Assembly: GCF_030818485.1 (NCBI RefSeq) | Contig: NZ_JAUTAJ010000004.1 | Span: forward strand, 2,508,501-2,572,500 | Direction of reading: 5' to 3' | Length of the DNA: 64,000 bases | Source of the DNA: Pseudoroseomonas cervicalis | GTDB lineage: Bacteria > Pseudomonadota > Alphaproteobacteria > Acetobacterales > Acetobacteraceae | In this document: positions 8,454-17,237 of the stretch, piece by piece | Layout of the letters: the number at the start of each line of letters is the position of its first letter | Numbering within the stretch: the stretch's first letter is position 1 | Translations under genes and position numbers: made by a program | The notes under the pieces: model-generated | Seen by the model: the letters and a program-made list of their open reading frames with translations, nothing else | Database searches by the model: none | What the model was told of the DNA's origin: nothing

Positions 8454-8528
8454 TGGTTGGGGCGCCAGGATTCGAACCTGGGAATGGCGGTACCAAAAAC
8501 CGCTGCCTTACCGCTTGGCTACGCCCCA
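8454..8528 (-). tRNA. tRNA-Gln (anticodon UUG)
   Basis: On the minus strand TGGGGCG pairs with CGCCCCA in the acceptor stem. The anticodon stem GCGGT/ACCGC encloses a loop with TTG. The T arm is CCAGGTTCGAATCCTGG. The 3' CCA is encoded, unlike in the neighbouring tRNA-Leu. U1-A72 and the UUG anticodon fit glutamine. Confidence 0.93.
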
Positions 8529-8562
8529 GCAAGCCGGCCGGGCCCGTGCGGGCCCTGGCGGC

Positions 8563-9468
8563 TCAATAAGCGGCGAAGGGGCCGTTCGTAAAGCCCCCAC
8601 CCCAGCCCCACCAGGCGGGCGGCAGGCGGCCGGCCGCGGCATGCGCCGCCTCCGGCGTCGCGAACAGGCCGAAGCAGGTGGCGCCCGAGCCGCTCATCCG
8701 CGCCAGCAGGCAGCCGGGCAGCGCGCGCAGCGCCGCCAGCACCGCGCCGATCTCCGGGCAGAGCGACAGCGCCGGCGCCTCCAGGTCGTTGCCGCAGGCG
8801 GCCAGGTCGCGCGCCATGGAGGCCGCATCCGCCCAGGCGGTCGGGAAATGCGACGGCGCCGAGAAGCCGCCCTGGCGCGCCGCGAACACCGCAGGTGTGG
8901 CCAGCGGGATGCGCGGATTGGCCAGCAGCAGCCCGGCCTCGGGCAGGCGCGGCGCGGGGGTCAGCACCTCTCCCACCCCGCCCAGCCGCGCCGCGTGGCT
9001 GTCCAGGCAGCAGGGCACATCGGCCCCCAGCCGCGCCGCCAGCCCGGCCAGGCGCGCATGGCCCCAGCCCAGGCCCCAGGCGCGGTTCAGCAGCCGCAGC
9101 GCGGCCGCCGCATCGGCCGAGCCGCCGCCAATGCCCGAGGCCACCGGCAGCCGCTTCTCCAGCTCCAGCGCGCCAGTGGCGGCGCAGCCCGCCTCGGCCG
9201 CCAGCAGCCGCGCGGCGCGCAGCACCAGGTTGTCGGGCTCGGCGGCCAGCGCCGCCGCCTCGGGGCCCGTCACCGCCAGCCGCAGCGGCCCGCCGGGCTG
9301 CCAGCCCAGCCGGTCGCCGATGCCGGCGAACACCACCAGGCTGTCCAGCAGATGGTAGCCATCGGCGCGGCGCCCCAGCAGCTGCAGGGTCAGGTTGATC
9401 TTGGCCGGCGCCGCCTCCTGCAGCCGCGCGCCGCCCGCCGCGGCGGCGTCCGGCGCGCCGCCGCTCAT
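8563..9468 (-). CDS. ispE: 4-diphosphocytidyl-2-C-methyl-D-erythritol kinase
   Basis: The 301-residue GHMP kinase phosphorylates CDP-methylerythritol in the MEP pathway to isopentenyl diphosphate. The N-terminal substrate motif [19 protein letters not shown], the ATP-binding loop [19 protein letters not shown] and the C-terminal [12 protein letters not shown] are all present, and the length is normal. It lies downstream of, and is transcribed with, the TPR lipoprotein gene (34-base gap). The pairing of a TPR protein gene and ispE is seen in other alphaproteobacteria. The product feeds farnesyl diphosphate to the squalene/carotenoid operon at the left of the window. Confidence 0.95.
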   Translation of the reverse strand: MSGGAPDAAAAGGARLQEAAPAKINLTLQLLGRRADGYHLLDSLVVFAGIGDRLGWQPGGPLRLAVTGPEAAALAAEPDNLVLRAARLLAAEAGCAATGALELEKRLPVASGIGGGSADAAAALRLLNRAWGLGWGHARLAGLAARLGADVPCCLDSHAARLGGVGEVLTPAPRLPEAGLLLANPRIPLATPAVFAARQGGFSAPSHFPTAWADAASMARDLAACGNDLEAPALSLCPEIGAVLAALRALPGCLLARMSGSGATCFGLFATPEAAHAAAGRLPPAWWGWGGGFTNGPFAAY

Positions 9469-9502
9469 GCCCGGCCCCGCGCCGGGCGCCGCGCCGCCCG
9501 CC

Positions 9503-11218
9503 TCACGGCCGGGCGGCGGCCGGGGTGGCGGGCAGGCCGTCGCGCAGCTTGGCGGCGATCTTCGGCGCCTCGCCCGGCTCGGGCTCCAGCGTCAGGGCGC
9601 GGCGCCACTGATACTGCGCCTCGATCCGCCGGCCGGCCGCCCAATAGGCGTCGCCCAGATGGTCGTTGATGACGCTGTTGCGCGATTCCAGCTCGGCCGC
9701 GCGCTCCAGCCAGCGGATGGCGCCGGGCAGGTCGCCCAGCTTGTACAGCGCCCAGCCCAGGCTGTCGGCGATGTTGCCGTCCTGCGGCCGCAGTTCCATG
9801 GCGCGCTCCAGCATGCGCCGCGCCTCGGCCAGGTTGGTGCCGTGCTCGACCCAGCTATAGCCGAGATAGTTCAGCACATAGGGCTGCTCGGGGGCGAGCT
9901 GCAGCGCGCGCTGGAAATCCGCCTCGGCGCGCGGCCACTGGCCGGAGCGCTCGAGCGCGATGCCGCGCACATAGTACAGCGCCCAGGGCTCCGCCTCCGG
10001 CCGGCCGATGCGCGACAGCGCCTGGGTATAGGCCTCGACCGCCTCGGCATAGCGCTCGCGCGAGCGCAGCAGGTCGCCCAGCCGCGCCGGCGGCTGCACC
10101 GAGCTCGGATAGCGCTCGCCCAGGCGCCGCAGCACGGCGATCGCCTCCTCCGTGCGGTTCACCCGGTCGAGCAGCGTGGCGCGGCGCAGCGCGACGATGC
10201 CGGAGAGCGGATCGTCCTCCGGCACGTTGCGCAGCAGCGCCAACGCGCTTTCGGGGTGCTTCTCGTCATTCAGCGAATCGGCGGCGACCAGCAGGGCGGC
10301 GGTGGAATCCGGGCGCAGCCGCAGGGCGAGGCGCGCCAGCAGCAGGCTCAGCTCCGGCGCGCCCTGGCCGCGCAGCGCGCCGGCCAGCGCCAGCTCCGCC
10401 TCCGCCATGCCCTCGACCGGCGAGGCGACGGCGCGATTCTGCAGCAGGCGGCGCCGCGCCTCGGGCGCGCTGATCAGCGAGTATTCGTCGCCCACCGCCG
10501 CCAGCGCCTCGATCAGCTGCGCCGCCTCGGCCGATTTGCCGGCGCGCTCCAGGATGCCGGCGACCGCCTGGATCATGCGCAGATTGGCCTCGGGGGATTC
10601 GGCCAGCGACTGGCGGGCCAGCCGCTCCGCCTCGGCCGGGCGGTTGGCCAGATCGGCGATCAGCGCCGCATGCAGCGAGGCCAGGCCGCGCAGCCGCCCG
10701 CCCTGGATCAGCGGCTGCAGGGTCGCCAGCGCGCCATCGGTGTCGCCGCGCCCGGCCTGGGCCCAGGCCAGCAGCAGCGGCTGCAGCAGGGCGGCGGCGC
10801 CGCTGCGCGGCAGGTTGCGCAACCGGCGCTCGGCCTGGTCCCAGCGGCCGGCCATGGCGTCGCTGCCGGCCAGCAGCATCTGCGCCAGCTCGGATTGCGG
10901 CAGGCGGCGGGCCAGGCGCACCGCCTCGGGCCGGCCATCCAGCACGGTGGCGATGAAGGCGCGGTTCAGCACCTCCGGCTCGTCCGGCGCCAGGCGCAGC
11001 GCTTCCAGCAGCTGGTCGGCGGCGGCGGCGGTGTCGGTCTCGGCGGTGGCGAAGCGCCCGGCCAGATAGGCGCCCGAGGCGTTGGGCCGGGGCGGGCGGC
11101 TGCTCTCCGCGCGCGGCGTGTCGGGGGAGGCGGCATCGGGCGCGCCGCCGGCGGCGCAGCCGGCGAGCAGCGCCGCGGCCAGCAGGGCGAGGCGGCGCGG
11201 GGAGACGAGCATGACCAT
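9503..11218 (-). CDS. TPR-repeat lipoprotein
   Basis: The 571-residue protein starts with a lipoprotein signal ([11 protein letters not shown], lipid-attachment Cys21) and then consists almost wholly of helix-turn-helix tetratricopeptide repeats. Clear repeats near the C terminus include the segments around [31 protein letters not shown] and [20 protein letters not shown] proteins act as protein-binding scaffolds; here it would sit on the inner or outer membrane facing the periplasm. The ATG at 11218 was chosen because it places a proper lipoprotein signal at the N terminus; the frame is open further upstream, but that sequence is not signal-like. Specific partner unknown. Confidence 0.85.
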   Translation of the reverse strand: MVMLVSPRRLALLAAALLAGCAAGGAPDAASPDTPRAESSRPPRPNASGAYLAGRFATAETDTAAAADQLLEALRLAPDEPEVLNRAFIATVLDGRPEAVRLARRLPQSELAQMLLAGSDAMAGRWDQAERRLRNLPRSGAAALLQPLLLAWAQAGRGDTDGALATLQPLIQGGRLRGLASLHAALIADLANRPAEAERLARQSLAESPEANLRMIQAVAGILERAGKSAEAAQLIEALAAVGDEYSLISAPEARRRLLQNRAVASPVEGMAEAELALAGALRGQGAPELSLLLARLALRLRPDSTAALLVAADSLNDEKHPESALALLRNVPEDDPLSGIVALRRATLLDRVNRTEEAIAVLRRLGERYPSSVQPPARLGDLLRSRERYAEAVEAYTQALSRIGRPEAEPWALYYVRGIALERSGQWPRAEADFQRALQLAPEQPYVLNYLGYSWVEHGTNLAEARRMLERAMELRPQDGNIADSLGWALYKLGDLPGAIRWLERAAELESRNSVINDHLGDAYWAAGRRIEAQYQWRRALTLEPEPGEAPKIAAKLRDGLPATPAAARP

Positions 11219-11491
11219 GGCGCCAAGCCTAGAGCGCGATCCGCCCCGTTCAAAGCGCCGATCACGCGCCCGACAGACTGAAACCGGGCTGCAACAGGGC
11301 GGAACCGGGCGAGGCCGACGCTTCCGCGTCATGTGATCGCGCCGCCGCCGATCGTCGCGCCAGCGTGAAGCGTTGGGGGCAAGCAGGAACGCGGCGCTTA
11401 ATTGTCGTTCGGTGACGCAGGGTGCAGAATTGTTGCCAAGCCTGCGCCGCCGAAGGGCGCGCGCCGCCGTCACACAAAGGAGGTAACCACC

Positions 11492-12169
11492 GTGCGTGTC
11501 ATCCTGGCCGCGATGCTGGCCATGCTGGCCTGTGCCGTCTCGACACCGGCCTCGGCGCAGAACCGGTTCTGGCTGGTGAACCAGTCAGGCCAGGTGATCG
11601 AGAGCGCCTATGTCTCGCCCTCCCGCCTCGACAATTGGGGCCCCGACATCCTGGGCAATGCCGTGCTGCCGCCCGGGCAGCAGGTGCATGTCACCCCCTC
11701 CGCCGCCGATTGCGTGCTGGATGTCCGGGTGCGCTACCAGGGCGGGCAGGAAGAGACCCGGATGCAGGTGAATGCCTGCAACCTCAGCCGCATCGCCTTC
11801 AGCGGCCGCGGCGGCGGCGGCGCGGGCGCGACCATCGGCGGTGGCGGCGGTGCCGGGGCCACGATCGGCGGCGGTGGCGGCGGGGTCTATGGCGGCGCCG
11901 CGGCGCGCGCCTCGGGCGACCCGTCCTTCGGCTTCGTCAACCGCAGCGGCGCGGTGGTGCGCGAGCTCTATGTCTCGCTCAGCACCGACAGCAACTGGGG
12001 CCGCGACCGGCTGGGCCAGGCGGTGCTGGAGCCCAACCAGCAGATGTGGATCGACCTGCCGGCCGGCCGCTCCTGCCAGGTGGATGTGCGCGTGGTCTAC
12101 ATGAATGGCCGCGAGCAGGAGCGCCGTGGCGTCGAGACCTGCTCGATCGCCGAGCTGGCCTGGCGCTGA
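11492..12169 (+). CDS. Secreted protein with a duplicated WG/LG domain joined by a Gly-rich linker
   Basis: A GTG start lies 6 bases after a very strong ribosome-binding site (AAAGGAGGT, 11477-11485). The 225-residue product has a Sec signal peptide with likely cleavage after ASA (residue 22). Two homologous domains follow: residues 24-105 (VNQSGQVIESAYVSPS, NWGPDILGNAVL) and about 143-225 (VNRSGAVVRELYVSLS, NWGRDRLGQAVL). Each ends with a paired-Cys segment. Between them is a linker of about 30 residues made largely of Gly with two copies of GAGATIGGGGG. I do not recognise an enzymatic function; an extracytoplasmic beta-rich binding module is plausible. It stands alone between a divergent and a convergent gene. 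Confidence 0.85.
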   Translation: MRVILAAMLAMLACAVSTPASAQNRFWLVNQSGQVIESAYVSPSRLDNWGPDILGNAVLPPGQQVHVTPSAADCVLDVRVRYQGGQEETRMQVNACNLSRIAFSGRGGGGAGATIGGGGGAGATIGGGGGGVYGGAAARASGDPSFGFVNRSGAVVRELYVSLSTDSNWGRDRLGQAVLEPNQQMWIDLPAGRSCQVDVRVVYMNGREQERRGVETCSIAELAWR

Positions 12170-12244
12170 GCCAGGGACGCCGCCCGGGGGCGCAGGCCCC
12201 GGGAGGCATGCTGAGGGGCGCCGGGCCGCGACAGCCCGGCGCCT

Positions 12245-12330
12245 GACAGACCGACGCCGGACAGACCGACGCCGGACAGACCGACGCCGGACAGACTGAC
12301 GCCGGACAGACTGACGCCGGACAGACTGGG
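12245..12330. repeat. 15-bp tandem repeat, five full copies plus a partial
   Basis: The unit GACAGACCGACGCCG starts at 12245, 12260, 12275, 12290 and 12305, with a truncated sixth copy at 12320. Copies 4 onward share a C-to-T change (GACTGACG), showing stepwise expansion. It lies between the secreted protein gene and the convergent ETF-QO gene. Confidence 0.95.
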
Positions 12331-12400
12331 CGGCGCATCCGCCCCGGTCCGGCGGGCGGGGCGAGCACCCCGCCCCGCTCCGCAGCCCGGAAGAGGCCGC

Positions 12401-14029
12401 TTACATCCCGCCGATATAGTTCGGACCGCCGCCGCCCTCCGGCGTGCACCAGTCGATGTTCTGCTTCGGGTCCTTGATGTCGCAGGTCTTGCAGTGCACG
12501 CAGTTCTGCGCGTTGATCACCAAGCGCGGCTCGCCCTCCTCCACGCCCACCGCCTCATAGACGGCGGCCGGGCAGTAGCGGCTCTCGGGCGAGCGGTAGA
12601 CATCCCAGTTCACCGGCTTCCACTGCGACGGGTCGCGCAGCTTCAGATGCGCCGGCTGGTCTTCCTCATGGTTGGTGTTGGAGAGGAAGACCGAGGAGAG
12701 CCGGTCGAAGGTCAGCTTCCCGTCCGGCTTGGGGTAGGCGATCTTCTTCGCCGGGTCGGCGGGCTTGGTGGCGCTGTGGTCGGCATGGTGCGCCAGGGTC
12801 CAGGGCGCCTTGCCGCGGAACAGATAGGTCTCCAGCGCGGCGTTGATCATGCCGCCATAGAAGCCCCATTTGGCGAAGCCGGGGCGGATGTTGCGCACGC
12901 CCTGCAGCTCCTCCCACACCCAGCTCTGGCGCAGCGCCTCGGGATAGCTCTCCAGCACCGGGGCGGCCGCCTCGCCGGCTTCCAGCGCGCGCGCCGCCGC
13001 CTCGGCGGCCAGCATGCCGGACTTCATGGAAGTGTGCGTGCCCTTGATCTTGGGCACGTTCAGGAAGCCCGCCGTGTCGCCGATCAGCGCGCCGCCGGGG
13101 AAGACCAGCTTGGGGATCGACTGGAAGCCGCCCTCATTGAGCGCGCGGGCGCCATAGGCGATGCGCTTGCCGCCCTCCAGGATCTTGCGGATCTCCGGAT
13201 GCGTCTTGAAGCGCTGCATCTCGTCGAAGGGCGAGAGCCAGGTGTTGGGATAGTCGAGCCCGACCACCATGCCGATCGAGACCAGATTCTCGCCCAGCAT
13301 GTAGATCCAGGTGCCGCCATAGGTGTCGGTGGTCAGCGGCCAGCCGGTGGTGTGCCAGATCTTGCCCGGCACGTGGCGCTCCTTCGGGATCTCCCACAGC
13401 TCCTTGATGCCGAGGCCGTAGGTCTGCGGCTGCACGCCCTCGCGCAGGCCGTAGAGCGCCTCCAGCTTCTTGGTCAGCGAGCCGCGGCAGCCCTCGCCGA
13501 ACAGGGTGTAGCGGGCGCGCAGCTCCATGCCCGGCTGGTAGTTCGGGCCTTCCTCGCCCTCGCGGGTGATGCCCATGACGCCGGCGACGACACCCTTGAC
13601 CACACCCTCCTCGATGATCGTCTCGGAGGCGGCGAAGCCCGGATAGATCTCGACGCCGAGCGCCTCGGCCTTCGCCCCCAGCCAGCGGCAGACATTGCCC
13701 AGGCTGACCACGTAATTGCCGTGATTGTGCATCTGCGGCGGCGTCGGCAGCTTGTAGGCCTTGCTTTCCGTCAGGAACAGGAAGGCATCCTCGCTGGCGG
13801 GGGTGGCCAGCTCCGGCGGGTCCTCGCGCCAGTCAGGCAGCAGCTCGTCCAGCGCGCGCGGCTCCAGCACCGCGCCGGAGAGGATATGCGCGCCGACCTC
13901 GGACCCCTTCTCGACGACGCAGACCGAAGCCTCCGGCGAGAGCTGCTTCAGCCGGATCGCCGCCGCCAGGCCGGAAGGGCCGGCGCCGACGATCAGCACA
14001 TCGAATTCCATGCTCTCGCGTTCGGACAC
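12401..14029 (-). CDS. Electron transfer flavoprotein-ubiquinone oxidoreductase
   Basis: The 542-residue membrane-associated flavoprotein passes electrons from ETF (fatty-acid and amino-acid oxidation) to ubiquinone. It has an N-terminal FAD motif (VLIVGAGPSGLAAAIRLKQL, starting at residue 11), the ubiquinone-binding region in the middle and a C-terminal 4Fe-4S ferredoxin segment with Cys510, Cys513, Cys516 and Cys528 (CVHCKTC...DWC). The GTG start gives the family-typical N terminus MSERESMEFDV and has AAGGGAG upstream; an ATG at 14011 is the alternative. It is divergent from the uracil-DNA glycosylase gene. Confidence 0.95.
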   Translation of the reverse strand: MSERESMEFDVLIVGAGPSGLAAAIRLKQLSPEASVCVVEKGSEVGAHILSGAVLEPRALDELLPDWREDPPELATPASEDAFLFLTESKAYKLPTPPQMHNHGNYVVSLGNVCRWLGAKAEALGVEIYPGFAASETIIEEGVVKGVVAGVMGITREGEEGPNYQPGMELRARYTLFGEGCRGSLTKKLEALYGLREGVQPQTYGLGIKELWEIPKERHVPGKIWHTTGWPLTTDTYGGTWIYMLGENLVSIGMVVGLDYPNTWLSPFDEMQRFKTHPEIRKILEGGKRIAYGARALNEGGFQSIPKLVFPGGALIGDTAGFLNVPKIKGTHTSMKSGMLAAEAAARALEAGEAAAPVLESYPEALRQSWVWEELQGVRNIRPGFAKWGFYGGMINAALETYLFRGKAPWTLAHHADHSATKPADPAKKIAYPKPDGKLTFDRLSSVFLSNTNHEEDQPAHLKLRDPSQWKPVNWDVYRSPESRYCPAAVYEAVGVEEGEPRLVINAQNCVHCKTCDIKDPKQNIDWCTPEGGGGPNYIGGM

Positions 14030-14106
14030 GTTGCTGTTCTCCCTTGGGTCCCGCGGGGCTGGCTTAACCCGATCGCGGGTTGCGCGGAACCCCGCCAGGC
14101 CGCGAT

Positions 14107-15030
14107 ATGGCGGCACCGATGAGCACGCTGCCCCCGCCCCCCGCCACGCCCCAGCCCGGCCCCGATTCCGAGGCCGCCGCCCTGCTGGCGGCGCTGCGGC
14201 TGCAGCTGGACTGGGGGGTGGATGAGGCGCTGGCCGAGGCGCCGCTGGACCGGCTGGCCGCGCCCCCGCCCGGCCCCGCCGCCGCCGCCCCCGCCATGGC
14301 CGCGCGGGACGCCGCCGAGGCCGGGGCGCCGCCGCCCCGCCCCGCGCGCCGGCCGCCGGCGGCGGTGCTGCCACTGGCCCCGCTCGCCCTGCCGGCGGCC
14401 GAGAACGCCGCCGCCCTGGCCGCCGCCGCGCCGGACCTGGCCGGCCTGCGCGCCGCCATCGAGCGGATCGAATCGCCGCTGCGCGACACCGCCACCAACC
14501 TGGTCTTCGGCGATGGCCAGCCGGAGAGCGGGCTGATGCTGATCGGCGAGGCGCCGGGCGGCGATGAGGACCGGCTGGGCCGGCCCTTTGTCGGGGTCTC
14601 CGGCCAGCTGCTGGACCGCATGCTGGCCAGCATCGGGCTGGACCGGGGCAGCGCCACGCCGGGCCAGGGCTTCTACATCACCAACATCCTGCCCTGGCGG
14701 CCGCCCGGCAACCGCACGCCGACGGATGCCGAGATCAACCTGTTCCTGCCCGTGGTGCTGCGCCATATCGCGCTGGTCCGGCCGCGCCATGTGGTGATGC
14801 TGGGCGGCACCTCGGCCAAGGCGCTGCTGCGGGCGAAGGAGGGCATCACCCGGCTGCGCGGCCGCTGGCATGCCCTGCCGGCGGAGGCGGGCGGGCTGCC
14901 CGCCCTGCCCACGCTGCACCCAGCCTATCTGCTGCGCAACCCGGCCGCCAAGCGCGAGGCCTGGTCCGACCTGCTGATGCTGCGGCGCAGCCTGGATCGC
15001 GAAAATTCGCCCGATCCGACAACAAAATAA
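14107..15030 (+). CDS. Family 4 uracil-DNA glycosylase with a long disordered N-terminal extension
   Basis: The C-terminal 180 residues carry the family 4 motifs: GEAPG (147-151), the RPFVG segment, [16 protein letters not shown], the conserved [11 protein letters not shown] strand and THLPHPAY-like TLHPAYLLR near the end. The enzyme removes uracil from DNA to start base-excision repair. The first 115 or so residues are Ala/Pro-rich and low in complexity, longer than in many homologues. Four Cys that bind an iron-sulfur cluster in classic family 4 enzymes are not seen here; alphaproteobacterial members often lack some of them. Start at 14107 is tentative; 14080 and 14119 are in frame. Confidence 0.87.
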   Translation: MAAPMSTLPPPPATPQPGPDSEAAALLAALRLQLDWGVDEALAEAPLDRLAAPPPGPAAAAPAMAARDAAEAGAPPPRPARRPPAAVLPLAPLALPAAENAAALAAAAPDLAGLRAAIERIESPLRDTATNLVFGDGQPESGLMLIGEAPGGDEDRLGRPFVGVSGQLLDRMLASIGLDRGSATPGQGFYITNILPWRPPGNRTPTDAEINLFLPVVLRHIALVRPRHVVMLGGTSAKALLRAKEGITRLRGRWHALPAEAGGLPALPTLHPAYLLRNPAAKREAWSDLLMLRRSLDRENSPDPTTK

Positions 15031-15155
15031 ACCAGACTTGATGCAACCCGGGCGCGCAAACCCCTGATTTCCGTAAGGTTTGTGTCTCCGCATGAGATTC
15101 GTCCCGGAAATCGGAGTTGTGTTGTCGGTTCGCGGTCTTTAACGCCGACCTCGCC

Positions 15156-16988
15156 ATGCGAGCGTTCTGCACCATGGCCCTGCGTCCGCGCCTCCTCGCC
15201 CTTGGGCTGGGAGGCGCGGCGTCGCTCTGGGTGGGGGTTCAGGTCCCTGCCCAGGCGCAACGGGCCGGAGAGACCGCCCCCCTTGAGCGGGCTATGAGCG
15301 TCCCCAACCCACGGCCCGGTGCCGGCGTGGCGGGACTTCCGCAACCCCTTGCCCCCTCCGACGCGGCCCGGCTGCGCCGGATCTTCCTGCTGCAGGCCCA
15401 GGGCCAGTTCGCCCAGGCGCAGGAGGAGACCGAAAGGCTGGAGGATCGCCGGCTGCTCGGCCATGTCCTGGCCGATCGCTGGCGCCAGCCCGGCGCGCCG
15501 GAACCCTCGGTGCCGGAGCTCTACGCCTGGCTCGCCGAATATGCCGACCATCCGGACGCGGCCTATCTGCACAGCGTGCTGCGCCGGCGCCTGCCGCGCA
15601 ACGCGCCGCACCCGCCGGCGCCGCCCGACGAGTTCCTGGCGCCCGAGGCCGAATCGGTGCCGGAGGAGAGCGAGCCGGTCGGCCGCAGCCTGCGGCGCGA
15701 TGCGCGGCTGGACCGCACCGTGCGCGGCCATGCCGCCAATGGCGATGCCGAGGCGGCGCTGTCGGCCATCGGCCGCGGCAGCAGCGGCGCCTATGCCGCC
15801 ATGCTGCGCGGCGAGGTGGCGCTGGCCCTGTTCCATCGCGGCCGCGACGAGGAGGCCTACCGCATCGCCAGCCAGGCGGCGCAGGCCGAGCCCGGCATCG
15901 CCTACCCCGCCTATGTCGCGGGCCTGGCCGCCTGGGGCATGGGCCGCGCCGATCTGGCGCTGGCCCGGTTCGAGGCGGCGGCGCGCGCCGACAGCGCCGC
16001 CCCCGCCCTGCGCGCGGCGGCGGCCTTCTGGACCGCGCGCTCGGCCATCCGCACCCGGCGGCCGCAGCTCTATGTGCCCTGGATGCTGCAGGCGGCGCAG
16101 GAGCCGCGCACCTTCTACGGGCTGATCGCGCGGCGCATCCTGGGCCTCGCCCCCGGCTTCGCCTGGGAGCGCGAGGTGGCCGGCGAGGCCGAGGGCGCGG
16201 CGCTGGCCGAGACCGCCTCGGGCTGGCGGGCGCTGGCCCTGCTGCAGATCGGCCAGCGCGACCGGGCGGAGGCCGAGCTGCGCCGGCTCTGGCCGGCGGC
16301 GCAGGGCAATCCGGGCCTGTCGCGCGCCATGCTGGCCGCGGCGCGCGAGGCGGGGCTGACCGACCTCGCCTCCCAGGTGGCGGAACTGGCGCAGAGCAAT
16401 GACGGCCGGCCGCGCGACTATGACCGCTTCCCGCTGCCGCGGCTGGAGCCGATGACCGGCTTCCGCGTCGACCCGGCCCTGCTCTACGGCCTGGCGCTGC
16501 AGGAAAGCCGCTTCGACCCGCGCGCCGTCTCGCCCGCCGGGGCGCGCGGGCTGATGCAGATCATGCCCGCGACGGCCGCCTACATCCTGAAGGAGACCGG
16601 GCTGTCCGGCGCCGCGCGCGCCCGGCTGCACGATCCCTCCTTCTCGCTCGAGCTGGCGCAGCGCTACCTGCACCTGCTGACCACGCGCGAGGTGGTGGAT
16701 GGCGACCTGATCCGCGTGCTGGCCGCCTACAACAACGGCCCCGGCAATGTCGGGCGCTGGGCGCCCAATGTGCGGCACCAGGACGACCCCTTCCTGTTCG
16801 TCGAATCGATCCCGGTGGGCGAGACACGCGCCTTCGTGCAGCGCGTGCTGGCCTATTCCTGGATCTATGCCAGCCGGCTTGGCCTGCCTTCGCCGAGCCT
16901 GGACGCGCTGGCCGCGGGCAATTTCCCGCGCTTCGGCGAGGCGCTGACGGAAGTGGCGGAAATGCCCGCGCCGCGCGGCGGCCGCTGA
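15156..16988 (+). CDS. Soluble lytic murein transglycosylase
   Basis: The 610-residue secreted protein has an N-terminal signal (ALRPRLLALGLGGAASLW, then AQAQ), an alpha-helical superhelix of TPR-like repeats (about 60-420) and a C-terminal SLT domain. The catalytic Glu450 lies in ALQESRFDPRAVS, followed by ARGLMQIMPATA and LAAYNNGPGNVGRW. It cleaves the glycan strands of peptidoglycan, forming 1,6-anhydro ends. No clear ribosome-binding site separates the candidate starts at 15156 and 15174; either leaves a usable signal peptide. It follows the glycosylase gene by 125 bases and probably has its own promoter. Confidence 0.9.
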   Translation: MRAFCTMALRPRLLALGLGGAASLWVGVQVPAQAQRAGETAPLERAMSVPNPRPGAGVAGLPQPLAPSDAARLRRIFLLQAQGQFAQAQEETERLEDRRLLGHVLADRWRQPGAPEPSVPELYAWLAEYADHPDAAYLHSVLRRRLPRNAPHPPAPPDEFLAPEAESVPEESEPVGRSLRRDARLDRTVRGHAANGDAEAALSAIGRGSSGAYAAMLRGEVALALFHRGRDEEAYRIASQAAQAEPGIAYPAYVAGLAAWGMGRADLALARFEAAARADSAAPALRAAAAFWTARSAIRTRRPQLYVPWMLQAAQEPRTFYGLIARRILGLAPGFAWEREVAGEAEGAALAETASGWRALALLQIGQRDRAEAELRRLWPAAQGNPGLSRAMLAAAREAGLTDLASQVAELAQSNDGRPRDYDRFPLPRLEPMTGFRVDPALLYGLALQESRFDPRAVSPAGARGLMQIMPATAAYILKETGLSGAARARLHDPSFSLELAQRYLHLLTTREVVDGDLIRVLAAYNNGPGNVGRWAPNVRHQDDPFLFVESIPVGETRAFVQRVLAYSWIYASRLGLPSPSLDALAAGNFPRFGEALTEVAEMPAPRGGR

Positions 16989-16994
16989 CGGAGC

Positions 16995-17019
16995 GCCCCG
17001 GGGCGGACCGCCCCGGGGC
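16995..17019 (+). terminator. Perfect 12-bp GC inverted repeat after the transglycosylase gene
   Basis: GCCCCGGGGCGG, one A, then CCGCCCCGGGGC form a perfect 12-bp stem 7 bases after the stop codon. There is no T-run, so it may act as a Rho-assisted terminator or an mRNA 3'-end stabiliser. Confidence 0.5.
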
Positions 17020-17237
17020 CGCGCCGCGCAGGCGCCAGGCCCGCGGCAGGAGCAGCGGAAGCGGGGCCGCCGCGGCGCCGCTTCCCGGTCCGGGCTTCAC
17101 AGCCGCTCGACAGCCGGGGCGGCGCCTCACGCGATGGTTGCAAGACCGGCCCGGTCATGCCATCCCGGCCGGACCGCGCCGGGCGCCACACGGTGCAGGG
17201 GCGCACCGCCTCCCCTCCTCAACCGCCGGGATGGTCC

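Noticed and set aside
11979..12449. Minus-strand frame with CPASV repeats
   Set aside because: It arises from the 15-bp tandem repeat and overlaps the ends of two well-supported genes in both directions; no start signal is seen.
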